A DNA stretch of 64,000 bases from CADEDV01 sp964412375 (GTDB lineage Bacteria > Bacteroidota > Bacteroidia > Chitinophagales > Chitinophagaceae): assembly GCA_964412375.1 (NCBI GenBank), contig CAYPOD010000005.1:70299-134298 (forward strand). Direction: 5' to 3'. Position 1 is the stretch's first letter, and each line of letters begins with the position of its first letter. Shown here piece after piece: positions 1 through 8,750 of the stretch. A program made the position numbers and the translations under genes. The notes under the pieces were generated by a model, which was not told where the DNA came from, made no database searches, and saw only the letters and a list, made by a program, of their open reading frames with translations.

Positions 1-621
1 AGCCATCCGATACCTGTCAACACCACCTCCGTATCTCCAAACAACAATGACGAAAAAAATGCCGGAATGCAGCCCGGCAAGAAAGATAGTACTAGTACAG
101 CCGGCCCGTTGTCTGCAGCAGCGGGTGGTTATTTGGCCAGACCATCCAATATCTACGCAGAATCTGAAGCAGAGGCCAAAGCCTCAATTACTTCTGCTGA
201 AGAGCCAGTTCCTTCCAGTTATGTTGCCAGCAGGGAAGAGGAAGAACTTTTTGACCTGCAAATGCAAATAGTGGAAAGGGATGATATTCCAGCGGCGGAT
301 GTGCCCATGGCCCATCAGGCTCATTCACATTTGAACACAGAAGTTGAGGATCTGCCGATGGCGGACGAAACCGAAGTGCAAAAACGTAGGGCGGCCGAAC
401 GACTCCAGAAGTTGCGCAACTTGTCGTTCAATGTTAACGCAGCCGACCCGAATAATGAGTTTGAAACTGTGCCGGCTTACATCCGCCGCAATATGGAATT
501 GTATAACAGCAGTACCCAGGTGGAGAATTTCTACAGCAACTACGAAGTCAAAGCCGATAGCAACAACCAGGCTCATCTCAGCACTATTAATACTTTTCTT
601 GATGGTAAAAAACCTGACTGA
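1..621 (+). CDS. ftsZ: Cell division protein FtsZ, C-terminal part (5' end outside window)
   Basis: The reading frame is open from base 1, so the gene starts upstream of the window. What remains is the variable, acidic linker and the C-terminal peptide of FtsZ, the tubulin-like GTPase that forms the division ring. The end carries RLQKLRNLSFN and then PAYIRRNMELYN, the conserved tail by which Bacteroidota FtsZ binds membrane-anchoring partners such as FtsA. The GTPase core is not visible, so the call rests on this tail and on the linker's composition (rich in E, A, S and P). A strong hairpin terminator follows at 766-795. Confidence 0.85.
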   Translation, partial: SHPIPVNTTSVSPNNNDEKNAGMQPGKKDSTSTAGPLSAAAGGYLARPSNIYAESEAEAKASITSAEEPVPSSYVASREEEELFDLQMQIVERDDIPAADVPMAHQAHSHLNTEVEDLPMADETEVQKRRAAERLQKLRNLSFNVNAADPNNEFETVPAYIRRNMELYNSSTQVENFYSNYEVKADSNNQAHLSTINTFLDGKKPD

Positions 622-628
622 TAAAGAT

Positions 629-712
629 CCGGGGTACAAGACACAAGGCGCAAGCGATAATGAATCCTGATCCTTGTCTCTTGGATCTTGTTCCTTGTCC
701 CCTGTACCTTAT
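629..712. repeat. Imperfect inverted repeat, ACAAGG-rich intergenic filler
   Basis: Positions 633-648 and 693-708 are inverted copies that match at 13 of 16 positions, and the stretch between them repeats short CTTGT/ACAAG words. It lies between the ftsZ stop and the ftsZ terminator. No coding or RNA gene is recognised in 622-832 apart from this and the terminator. Confidence 0.4.
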
Positions 713-765
713 TTAAGTTGTTCGTTCCAATGAAGCCACTACAATAGCTAGTGTTTTTAGTTGTT

Positions 766-795
766 CCCTCCCGATTCTTCGGGAGGGTTTTTTTT
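766..795 (+). terminator. Rho-independent terminator of ftsZ
   Basis: A perfect 9-bp stem (766-774 with 779-787, CCCTCCCGA / TCGGGAGGG) closes a TTCT loop and is followed by eight T (788-795). It ends transcription coming from ftsZ before the convergent purQ gene. Confidence 0.9.
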
Positions 796-832
796 ATTGA
801 ACAACTTCAAAAAAGTTTTTTGTGTTTTATTA

Positions 833-1510
833 TTATCCCATCACCAGTTGCTCTGCCATCAGCAGCGATTGAATAATGGCACGGCCATCGGTGTTGCCCA
901 ATTGGGTGGAGCAGGCTCTTTCGGGGTGGGGCATCATGCCAAATACATTGCGGTTGGCATTGCAGATGCCTGCAATATGGCGGGTGGAGCCATTGGGGTT
1001 GGAGCTGTCGGATATCTTTCCGTCCTCATCGCAATAGTAAAAGATCACCTGGTTGTTTGCTTCCAGTTCATTCAATGTTTTTTCATCAGCATAGTAGCGG
1101 CCTTCACCATGTGCAACAGGTATTTTATATACATTGTTGCCGTCATTGGTAATAAAAACGTTTTTGCACACAAACTGTTGATTGGCATTTCTCAACAAGG
1201 CCCCGGGCAGCAAATGCGATTCACAGAGAATCTGGAAGCCGTTGCAAACACCAAATACTTTTCCTCCCGCATTGGCAAATTCGATCACACTCTGCATCAT
1301 CGGGCTGAAACGGGCAATGGCGCCACAGCGCAGGTAATCACCATAAGAAAAACCACCGGGCAAAATGATACAGTCTTCGGTGCTGAAGCCACTGAGGTCA
1401 CGATTTTTGTGCCAGAGCATGGTCACATTCTGGCCCAGGTCATGTGTTAAAGCATCATACATGTCCCTGTCACAATTAGAGCCGGGAAAAACGACAACAC
1501 CGAATTTCAT
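833..1510 (-). CDS. purQ: Phosphoribosylformylglycinamidine synthase, glutaminase subunit PurQ
   Basis: PurQ (225 aa, full family length) releases ammonia from glutamine for the PurL synthase, which makes formylglycinamidine ribonucleotide in purine synthesis. The class I glutamine amidotransferase fold is clear: VVVFPGSNCDRDM at the start, ILPGGFSYGDYLRCG, the nucleophile cysteine in GVCNGFQIL near residue 94, and the His-Glu pair in MMPHPERA near residue 200. It is the small-PurQ type that needs separate PurS and PurL, neither of which is in the window. A TATCTTTG -7 element lies 24 nt upstream of the ATG. Confidence 0.96.
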   Translation of the reverse strand: MKFGVVVFPGSNCDRDMYDALTHDLGQNVTMLWHKNRDLSGFSTEDCIILPGGFSYGDYLRCGAIARFSPMMQSVIEFANAGGKVFGVCNGFQILCESHLLPGALLRNANQQFVCKNVFITNDGNNVYKIPVAHGEGRYYADEKTLNELEANNQVIFYYCDEDGKISDSSNPNGSTRHIAGICNANRNVFGMMPHPERACSTQLGNTDGRAIIQSLLMAEQLVMG

Positions 1511-1533
1511 ACTGAAGTTTTTTGTGGAAAGGG

Positions 1534-1541
1534 CAAAGATA
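1534..1541 (-). promoter_or_regulatory. Bacteroidota -7 element of purQ
   Basis: The minus strand reads TATCTTTG, a full match to TAnnTTTG, 24 nt before the purQ ATG. No clear TTG is seen at the usual -33 distance, so only half of the promoter is supported. Confidence 0.5.
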
Positions 1542-1687
1542 GATATTTAGATGATAGTGGTTAATTGATAGTTCTCTGATACCGGACATACATTTACAGC
1601 ACAGATTTATTCTAAGAAGAAGGTTAGCAATCATACCAAATTTTTGGCTGCCCCGCAGCTCAATGCTCATTACTCAAAGCTTTTCTC

Positions 1688-2677
1688 TTACCACCCCGGT
1701 CCCCAATACTGAAATGCAAGTACCAACGCTACACTCAGCCAGAACAGCAGGTTGGGAATGACAGCTTTTTTCGGATAAAAATAAGCGCAGCCATGAAAAG
1801 CCGCCAGTGGCACCATGGCCATTACCCAGTTTTCAAGATTTTCACTGCTGTTTACAAAGGGGAGCATCAAGGATGCCAGCAGGTAAAGCAATAAAAGACT
1901 CCAGCCTTTGCGCACATGGATCAGCATCCTGCGCAGGTTGTCATATACATAATAGCCGCCCATCAGGAAAGGTACCATCAGCAGGAAAATGCTTCCGGCC
2001 AACCAGGCTGACTGCTGCACTGCTGGTAAGCTGATGCGGATATGTGGCGTAATAGCCGCCCAGCTCCACTCACCGGCAATAAAAAGATAAATGCCATAAA
2101 AATAAAATGGCGTGGTGATGCCCAGCAGACAAAGCAGCCATTCATTCAGCCTGAAGGGCCTCATCACTGCCAGTGCCAGCAATACCCACAAAACAAAAGT
2201 GAGGGAAGACACAAAAATAAACCCGGCAATACCTAGCGCAAGACCGATATTGAAAATACTGCCACGGGCATCAGGCTGATTGTAGATGCGGAATAAACGG
2301 GTTAGCACATAAAGCAAAATGCTGTTGATGAGCAATGGTGCAGAAAAATAATTCCATTCCGGCAGCAGCGAGGTGATGAGCAGGTAGGCCATACCCGGCA
2401 GGTAGTTGGGCCGGTTTATCATGCGCTGGTTGTTGATGAACCGGGTGAGGATAATAGCCTGCACCATCAGCAATAAAAAAGCAAGTAAGGACCACAGTGC
2501 CGGAAAATTTTTTCCAGCAGGTGTAAGGAAATCAAGAATGGCCTGGAAGAAAAGGGCATCGCCGTAGCGGTCAACCGGCTGTTGCGGGTGCAAAAAAATT
2601 GGCAACTTGATCAGCAAGCCGAAAAGCAGCAACAGCAGGAGGTTGGATGGGTTTTTCTGTTTAAATATTCCTGTCAC
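1688..2677 (-). CDS. DUF6427 family polytopic membrane protein
   Basis: A 329-residue inner-membrane protein with about eight to ten hydrophobic segments and almost no soluble domains. The N-terminus, with FKQKNPSN followed by LLLLLLFGLLIKLPIFLHP, and the later GDALFFQAILDF, resemble the Bacteroidota DUF6427 family, whose function is unknown. The stop of the upstream gene (2699-4222) lies only 21 bp before this start, so the two are probably co-transcribed. A 177-bp gap and a separate -7 element set it apart from purQ. The family assignment is from memory of the sequence pattern. Confidence 0.72.
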   Translation of the reverse strand: MTGIFKQKNPSNLLLLLLFGLLIKLPIFLHPQQPVDRYGDALFFQAILDFLTPAGKNFPALWSLLAFLLLMVQAIILTRFINNQRMINRPNYLPGMAYLLITSLLPEWNYFSAPLLINSILLYVLTRLFRIYNQPDARGSIFNIGLALGIAGFIFVSSLTFVLWVLLALAVMRPFRLNEWLLCLLGITTPFYFYGIYLFIAGEWSWAAITPHIRISLPAVQQSAWLAGSIFLLMVPFLMGGYYVYDNLRRMLIHVRKGWSLLLLYLLASLMLPFVNSSENLENWVMAMVPLAAFHGCAYFYPKKAVIPNLLFWLSVALVLAFQYWGPGW

Positions 2678-2698
2678 GGATATAGGATATAATGCGGT

Positions 2699-4222
2699 TT
2701 AGTTGTAATCTAATTTTGCAAAGCAAATATAATTCCTGTACAGGCAGGGAATGATCATTTGCCTTGCACTGACCTGTTTGCCAAATTTTGGCATGAATTC
2801 ATAGCCTTTGTCTAAGTTCTTGAGTGTGGGGTTGCGGTTCATTTGCCCGTCGGGGCTGACACTGTAATCACTGAGCAACTGCACTCTTTTTTCCTGCTGG
2901 TTAAAAAGAAAATGAAGAGAAGAACCGGTGATCATAAGCTGGTAAGATAACAGGTTATCGCCCTGGTCGTCGAACTGCTCTTTCACGATTACATTGCTCC
3001 ATTCCATGTTTCCGTTTTTATCGAAGGAAAGAACGGCGATATTGTCTGCATGGTGGCGGACACCCTGGCCACCGCCGCCCCACCGCGGGTTGCCCCACCA
3101 ACTGTTGTAGAAGGGAGAATAGTAATAATAATCCATTGGCGAAAGGTAGGAATAGCGGTAGAAATCCCAGCGGTTCCAGTTGCCAAAGCGGGAAGTGGTG
3201 TAATAAGCTTCAGCCCCGATAATGAAACCACCATCCCGGCGGGTAATTATGTTTTTAATGAAATAATCATTAAATGCGGTCTTCACATTGGCATCTCCTT
3301 TTGCTTCCCGGCGGAGGTTTTCAGAAAAAGCAACATTATTTTCTGCTACCAGTGCTCCCTGCTGTTTATCCCATATATAATAATAGAGGCCGTCCACGCT
3401 GCCCCTGCGCTGGCTATAATAAAACGAAGTGAGGAAATAACGTTTGTTGTAATTATCCACTTTGATGCGGATCTCATCAAGGTTGGTTTTTTCAAGTTTC
3501 AGTTCCTGGAAGCGGAAGTTGTCACCGTAGGCAGGTTTTACCACGAATGCTGCCTTTGAAATGTTATCGTTATTGCTGCGAGTGAATTTGCTAAAGACCA
3601 GGTCACCTTCGTTGTCAACACTGAATTCGCCAAGGTATTCGTTACGTTCTTCCATATCCATATGCAGCCGGCTTTTTTTAAGTTCCTTCAGCTTGTCGTC
3701 CATCAGAATGGTGGTGATGATATAGTTTTTACGATTGCGGCTGTTAATCTTAAACACGATGATCTTGCTTTTATCCTCGCTGGAAAGCACCGTGTAAATT
3801 TTGTTATTGGCCGAAAAATTCAGTTTTGTCGTGTCCAGTTCCAGTACATCACCCACCCGGTTGCCGTTTCCATCAATCTTAGCGGCCATACAATAAACAA
3901 TATTCCGCCGCTGGTACTGGTAGAGCATATAAATGAAATCATCATAAGGGAAGAAATCAACATTGATCATACGGTCATTATCCGGCACAAATTCCTGTTT
4001 TACTTTGGCCACTTGTTTCATATCATTGTCCAGTACAGAAATCCAGTGATTATTGCGGCTGCTTTTATAAATCAGGAAATTATTTCCGACTTTGCCGGCT
4101 ATTTCAAAATTCATCCGGCGGGTGTCGTCGGTTTCATATTCTGAATAAACGATCCTTTGTGAAAAAGCTGGGAGGCAAAAAATGGTCAGCACCATTAACA
4201 ACACAATTCCTCTTGTAAACAT
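2699..4222 (-). CDS. Secreted protein of unknown function, beta-strand rich
   Basis: A signal peptide (MFTRGIVLLMVLTIFCLPAFS, cleaved before QRIVY) precedes a 485-residue mature protein with many short strands and turns of the D-x-D/N-G type. This is reminiscent of a beta-propeller, but no family is recognised. Around residues 350-390 there is a tyrosine-, tryptophan- and glycine-rich stretch (SPMDYYYYSPFYNSWWGNP, then RWGGGGQG) that looks disordered or surface-binding. It ends 21 bp before the DUF6427 gene and probably heads that transcript. Periplasm or outer membrane is the likely location. Confidence 0.6.
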   Translation of the reverse strand: MFTRGIVLLMVLTIFCLPAFSQRIVYSEYETDDTRRMNFEIAGKVGNNFLIYKSSRNNHWISVLDNDMKQVAKVKQEFVPDNDRMINVDFFPYDDFIYMLYQYQRRNIVYCMAAKIDGNGNRVGDVLELDTTKLNFSANNKIYTVLSSEDKSKIIVFKINSRNRKNYIITTILMDDKLKELKKSRLHMDMEERNEYLGEFSVDNEGDLVFSKFTRSNNDNISKAAFVVKPAYGDNFRFQELKLEKTNLDEIRIKVDNYNKRYFLTSFYYSQRRGSVDGLYYYIWDKQQGALVAENNVAFSENLRREAKGDANVKTAFNDYFIKNIITRRDGGFIIGAEAYYTTSRFGNWNRWDFYRYSYLSPMDYYYYSPFYNSWWGNPRWGGGGQGVRHHADNIAVLSFDKNGNMEWSNVIVKEQFDDQGDNLLSYQLMITGSSLHFLFNQQEKRVQLLSDYSVSPDGQMNRNPTLKNLDKGYEFMPKFGKQVSARQMIIPCLYRNYICFAKLDYN

Positions 4223-4464
4223 AATAACCTGATTTTTTGTGATTTAAAATTACTGTAACCCGGTCAAACAAATTCAATTTCTTTCAGCAGATGCAGCAGC
4301 AGGTAATATTACATTCTACGACGGCGGCAGGTTCAAAAATGCTGCATATTTAATGCCGGGGAGCTAAAATCCAGGTGTTGTTTTGCCCGGGCGGTCTAAA
4401 GAGCTGAATAACGGCCATTCTTTAAAGTTTTTACTGATATTTCCCGGTAATTATTTTTTGCATA

Positions 4465-4472
4465 TACCTTTG
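4465..4472 (+). promoter_or_regulatory. Bacteroidota -7 element upstream of kup
   Basis: TACCTTTG matches TAnnTTTG exactly and is followed by C, as is common in this phylum. No TTG sits 19-21 bp upstream. Transcription would begin near 4478. The rest of the divergent 308-bp gap (4223-4530) shows no gene or RNA structure. Confidence 0.45.
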
Positions 4473-4530
4473 CAGACATGTTCCTGAAACATAGTGATCT
4501 GTACCAGGAACCATCTATCAACAACAGAAA

Positions 4531-6504
4531 GTGAAAGCACCCGCTAACAAAGCTACAGCCGCCGGTTTACTTATTGCACTTGGAATTATCTACGGTGATA
4601 TAGGAACATCTCCTCTCTATGTTTTCAATGCGATCATTAACGGAAGAGTGATCAGCGAAGAACTGATCCTCGGTGTATTGTCCTGCATCATCTGGACACT
4701 CACCTTGCAGACCACCATCAAGTATGTAATACTGATCCTCCGGGCAGACAACAGGGGAGAAGGGGGTACTTTTGCCTTGTATGCCCTGGTGCGAAGGCGA
4801 AAAAAATGGCTCGTAGTTCCGGCCATGATAGGCGGAGCAGCTTTGTTGGCCGATGGTATCATTACACCCCCCATCTCTATCACTTCAGCAGTAGAAGGAT
4901 TAGGTAAATTACCTGCACTGGAAGGAATGCCTACCGATACAATTGTAATCATTGTATTAAGCATCCTGTCACTGTTCTTTTTCATGCAGCAGTTTGGCAC
5001 TGCTTCTATTGGCAAAATGTTCGGTCCGGTGATGCTGGTTTGGTTTACCATGCTGGCCGTGCTGGGCATTGTTCAATTGGCAGGCAACCTGGCGGTTTTA
5101 AAAGCAATAAATCCCTGGTACGCTATTAATTTCCTGGGCAATTATCCCGAAGGGTTTTGGCTCTTAGGTGCTGTGTTTCTATGTACCACCGGTGCTGAAG
5201 CCCTGTACAGTGATCTGGGACATTGCGGCAGAGATAATATTCGCAAATCATGGATATATGTAAAAAGCTGCCTCCTCATTAATTATTTCGGGCAAGGTGC
5301 TTTTTTGCTTTCCAACCGTATGGGGGTACATGTCACTCCTGAGGCCAAGGAAGCGTTGAACATTAATGCATTTTATGACCTGATGCCACATTGGTTCATT
5401 ATTGCAGGTGTTATCATAGCCACTTCTGCCGCCATCATTGCCAGCCAGGCCATGATCTCCGGTGCTTTTACACTGATCAGTGAAGCCATGCGTTTGAATC
5501 TATGGCCCAAAGTAAAAATTCGCTACCCGTCAGAAGCCAAAGGACAATTATTTATTCCTGCCATCAATCTTCTAATGTTCATGGGTTGTGCCGGAATCGT
5601 ACTGTATTTCCGGGAATCATCGAGAATGGAAGCAGCGTATGGTCTTGCTATAATCATTACCATGCTGGCCACCACTATTCTTTTTGCTAATTACCTGGTC
5701 CTTCACCGGGTGAAATCTGTTTTAATATATATCTTCTTGTTTTGCTACATTATCATCGAGTTTGCTTTCATGGTGGCATTGCTGGAAAAATTCTCTCATG
5801 GTGGTTATATCACCCTGATGATCGGCGGACTGATGTTCCTTGTCATGTATATCTGGTACAGGGCACGGAAGATCAAGAACCGTTACGTAGAATTTGTACG
5901 GCTGGAGCATTATATTCCTAAAATACAGGAACTGAGTAATGACAAATCCGTGCCCAAGTATGCGACACACCTGGTGTACATGACCAGCGCCAATAACCCA
6001 AAAGAAATTGAGCATAAAATCATTTATTCCATCCTGAACAAAAAACCCAAACGGGCCGATATTTACTGGTTTGTGCATATTGATACGTTAGATGACCCCT
6101 ACACCTGTGAATACAAAGTGGAGCATATCATTCCCAACGATATCATCCGGGTTGATTTCAGGCTGGGTTTCCGGATGGAGCCCCGTATCAACCTGATGTT
6201 CCGCAAGGTGGTAGAAGACCTGGTAGCAAACAAAGAAGTAAATATCATCAGCCGATATGAAAGCATGGCCAGTAACAGCACGGTCGGTGATTTCCAGTTC
6301 ATGGTGATGGAAAAATACCTGAGCCAGGATAACGAACTGCCATTTATGGAAAGGGTGATCATGAAATTCTATTTCTGGCTGAAAGACCACAGCCTCTCCG
6401 AAGAAAAGGGGTTTGGACTCGACCTGGCCAATGTTACGGTGGAAAAATTCCCGCTGATCGTGGCGCCGGTCACCAATCTGAAACTGAAGCGGGTGGACGA
6501 GTAG
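4531..6504 (+). CDS. kup: KUP/HAK/KT family potassium uptake protein
   Basis: A 657-residue transporter that imports K+ with protons. The family signature GIIYGDIGTSPLYVFNAI is at residues 19-36. It is followed by about twelve membrane helices to residue 450, with GEGGTFALYALVRR after helix 2, and by a cytoplasmic C-terminal domain of about 200 residues. The start is GTG at 4531; the signature lies close to it as in other Kup proteins, and no ATG in frame would keep that signature. A hairpin (6529-6559) lies downstream. Confidence 0.94.
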   Translation: MKAPANKATAAGLLIALGIIYGDIGTSPLYVFNAIINGRVISEELILGVLSCIIWTLTLQTTIKYVILILRADNRGEGGTFALYALVRRRKKWLVVPAMIGGAALLADGIITPPISITSAVEGLGKLPALEGMPTDTIVIIVLSILSLFFFMQQFGTASIGKMFGPVMLVWFTMLAVLGIVQLAGNLAVLKAINPWYAINFLGNYPEGFWLLGAVFLCTTGAEALYSDLGHCGRDNIRKSWIYVKSCLLINYFGQGAFLLSNRMGVHVTPEAKEALNINAFYDLMPHWFIIAGVIIATSAAIIASQAMISGAFTLISEAMRLNLWPKVKIRYPSEAKGQLFIPAINLLMFMGCAGIVLYFRESSRMEAAYGLAIIITMLATTILFANYLVLHRVKSVLIYIFLFCYIIIEFAFMVALLEKFSHGGYITLMIGGLMFLVMYIWYRARKIKNRYVEFVRLEHYIPKIQELSNDKSVPKYATHLVYMTSANNPKEIEHKIIYSILNKKPKRADIYWFVHIDTLDDPYTCEYKVEHIIPNDIIRVDFRLGFRMEPRINLMFRKVVEDLVANKEVNIISRYESMASNSTVGDFQFMVMEKYLSQDNELPFMERVIMKFYFWLKDHSLSEEKGFGLDLANVTVEKFPLIVAPVTNLKLKRVDE

Positions 6505-6528
6505 AGCGTTTGTAATATATAGTTTGTA

Positions 6529-6559
6529 ATTTGTAGTTTGGCAATTATAAACTACAAAT
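6529..6559 (+). repeat. Perfect inverted repeat between kup and the hydrolase gene
   Basis: ATTTGTAGTTT (6529-6539) pairs perfectly with 6549-6559 around a 9-nt loop. No T-run follows. It lies 19 nt before the TTG start at 6578, in a stretch of repeated GTTTGTAAT words, so it may be a weak terminator or an mRNA hairpin near the ribosome site. Confidence 0.45.
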
Positions 6560-6577
6560 CACCAACTGCTAACTAAC

Positions 6578-7366
6578 TTGCCTTCTTTCATCTGGTATAT
6601 TATCATTGGCATTGCTGCGCTTTCCATTATTGCTTATTTCATCCAGGAAAAACTCATTTTCAAACCGGAGAAACTAAAGCAGGATTTTGAATTCAAATAC
6701 GACATTCCATTCCGGGAATATTTTTTTGATATTGAACCCGGGGTCCGCATCAACGGGCTTCATTTCTACCGGGAAAATCCACAGGGACTAATCCTTTATT
6801 TCCATGGCAACACCAGAAGCATAAAAGGCTGGGCCCGCTATGCAAAGGATTTTTACCGCTATGACTATGACGTGGTGCTGGTGGACTACCGCGGGTTTGG
6901 CAAAAGCACCGGCAAGCGGAGCGAAAGGGAGATGCTCAGTGATATGCAGATTGTTTATGAACAACTGGCCAAAGAATATACCGAGCACCACATGATCGTC
7001 TATGGCCGCAGCATGGGCAGCGGGTTTGCCAGCAAACTGGCAGCGGACAACAAACCCCGCTATCTTATTCTTGATGCACCTTATTATAGTTTTATTAAAG
7101 TGGTGGAAAGATTTTTGCCAATATTGCCGGTACGGTTTGTTTTGCGTTTTCACCTGCGAACGGATAAATGGATACGCAAAGTGAACTGCCACACTTATAT
7201 CATTCATGGCACCAGGGACTGGCTCATTCCAATCCGCCATAGCGAAAAGTTGCAAAAACTCAACCCCGGAAAGATCACCCTGATCCGCATTCACGGCGGC
7301 GGGCATAATAACCTTCCTTCTTTTGACGACTACCACAATTTTGTGCGGGATATACTGAAGTATTGA
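6578..7366 (+). CDS. Membrane-anchored alpha/beta hydrolase (first of two paralogues)
   Basis: A 262-residue serine hydrolase. Residues 3-25 form one membrane helix, and the catalytic domain follows. Visible motifs are the oxyanion HGN (LYFHGNTRS), VDYRGFGKS, the nucleophile elbow YGRSMGSG, the acid in IHGTRDWLIP and the histidine in IHGGGHNN. TTG at 6578 is chosen because it alone includes the anchor; the next ATG falls inside the fold. It resembles the BEM46/ABHD-like uncharacterised hydrolases; the substrate is unknown. A paralogue with the same layout lies at 8751-9560. Confidence 0.85.
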   Translation: MPSFIWYIIIGIAALSIIAYFIQEKLIFKPEKLKQDFEFKYDIPFREYFFDIEPGVRINGLHFYRENPQGLILYFHGNTRSIKGWARYAKDFYRYDYDVVLVDYRGFGKSTGKRSEREMLSDMQIVYEQLAKEYTEHHMIVYGRSMGSGFASKLAADNKPRYLILDAPYYSFIKVVERFLPILPVRFVLRFHLRTDKWIRKVNCHTYIIHGTRDWLIPIRHSEKLQKLNPGKITLIRIHGGGHNNLPSFDDYHNFVRDILKY

Positions 7367-7511
7367 GCCGGTTTTTGCAGGCTTGTTAAGGTTAAACTAA
7401 TTGCTGGTTTTTCTTTTAACATGGAATGCCCTTTGTCCGTCACACCTCAAAGCGGAGGTGTATATGAACACAAACTTCTACACAAACAATCAAAAGAAAA
7501 ACAAACAGGTA

Positions 7512-8678
7512 ATGAGTTTGCACTCGTCGCTCAGGCTGCTGGGTTATATCCTCCTCCTCCTGGCCCTTGTGTTTTTTCTGTTTTCCTGCAAAACGGCTTC
7601 CAAACTGTACGAAAAAGGCCGCTATGATGAAGCCGTGGAACTGGCAGCTAAAAAATTACAGAAAGACCCTGATGATCCCAAACTGCTGGATGTTTTGCAA
7701 AATGCCTATCGCTATGCCGTTGATGACCATGAAGGCCGAATTGCCGCACATGCCAACAGCCGCAATGACTTGAAATGGGAATGGACCTATAATGAATATC
7801 TAAGCCTGCAACGTCTCTATGATGCTATCCGCCGTTCACCGGAAATATTTCATTTGGTGAACCCGGTTGATTACTCTTCATATGTCATCACCTACAAAGA
7901 AAAAGCCGGGGAAGCCCGTTTTCAAAGAGGACTTGACCTGATGCGCAATGGAGATAAAGCAAGTTTCCGGAAAGCTTATCGTGAATTGCAAACAGCATTG
8001 GCCTTTCTTCCCGGTGATTTGACTGTTCGTGAAAAAATGAATGAGGCTTTCGAATATGCGGTGGTGAACGTGGTGGTGCTGCCGCTGGAGCAAAGAGATG
8101 GATTCCGCTTCAGTTCATTGGACGGAAGCTATAGCCGGTTTGATGATAACGTGATGCGTTTTCTTCAAAGCAATAACAGCAATGAGTTTGTCCGATATTA
8201 CTCAGCATGGGATGCCAACGGGAGAAACTTCCAGCCAGATTATGTAGTGGACATCCGTTTCAGCGGGCTGAACATTGGCCGCAGGCAGGACCAGCACAAC
8301 ACCCGGACAGTGTCGAAAGATGTACTGGTGAAAGAAACAGTCTATCGTCCAGATTCCGTAGTGAAAGAATATGCAAAAGTATCGGCCAGGATCACCACCA
8401 CCACTACCAGCATCCGGTCAGAAGGATTTATGCAGGTGAACATCCGGGATGAGGTGAGTTATCGCAACTGGAGTAGTACTTATAATGGACAGCATTTCTG
8501 GGCTACAGATTATGCTACCTACACCGGTGATTCCCGTGCATTAAGTGAAGCAGATAAACAGTTATTGAACCGAAGCAGGGAGCTTCCTCCTTCGGAAGAT
8601 CATATCATCCGTATCATCATGAATGAGATAGAGGGGAAAGTGGAGTGCGGTATCAGGGATTATTTTTACCAGCGTTAG
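7512..8678 (+). CDS. Lipoprotein of unknown function with N-terminal TPR-like repeat
   Basis: The start at 7512 gives MSLHSSLRLLGYILLLLALV and a lipobox-like end at FLFSC, so the mature protein would be a lipid-anchored protein of about 360 residues. Frames reaching further upstream put 37 non-conserved residues before the signal and are rejected. After the cysteine, KTASKLYEKGRYDEAVELAAKKL and a second helix pair look like a tetratricopeptide repeat. The C-terminal half is beta-rich and contains VVDIRFSGLNIG. No function is recognised. It sits between the two alpha/beta hydrolase paralogues on the same strand. Confidence 0.65.
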   Translation: MSLHSSLRLLGYILLLLALVFFLFSCKTASKLYEKGRYDEAVELAAKKLQKDPDDPKLLDVLQNAYRYAVDDHEGRIAAHANSRNDLKWEWTYNEYLSLQRLYDAIRRSPEIFHLVNPVDYSSYVITYKEKAGEARFQRGLDLMRNGDKASFRKAYRELQTALAFLPGDLTVREKMNEAFEYAVVNVVVLPLEQRDGFRFSSLDGSYSRFDDNVMRFLQSNNSNEFVRYYSAWDANGRNFQPDYVVDIRFSGLNIGRRQDQHNTRTVSKDVLVKETVYRPDSVVKEYAKVSARITTTTTSIRSEGFMQVNIRDEVSYRNWSSTYNGQHFWATDYATYTGDSRALSEADKQLLNRSRELPPSEDHIIRIIMNEIEGKVECGIRDYFYQR

Positions 8679-8750
8679 AACATCTCCGGTTTTTCCGTTC
8701 ATATAGAGGGGCATGAATTTCATGTCCCTTTTCTTTTCATCTTTGCGTCC

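Noticed and set aside
761..1450. Long plus-strand open frame opposite purQ
   Set aside because: It is the antisense shadow of the well-conserved purQ gene.
4478..4534. Leader peptide of 18 codons whose stop overlaps the kup GTG start
   Set aside because: The candidate -7 element puts the transcript start at about this ATG, so it would lack a ribosome site; no coding signal was found.
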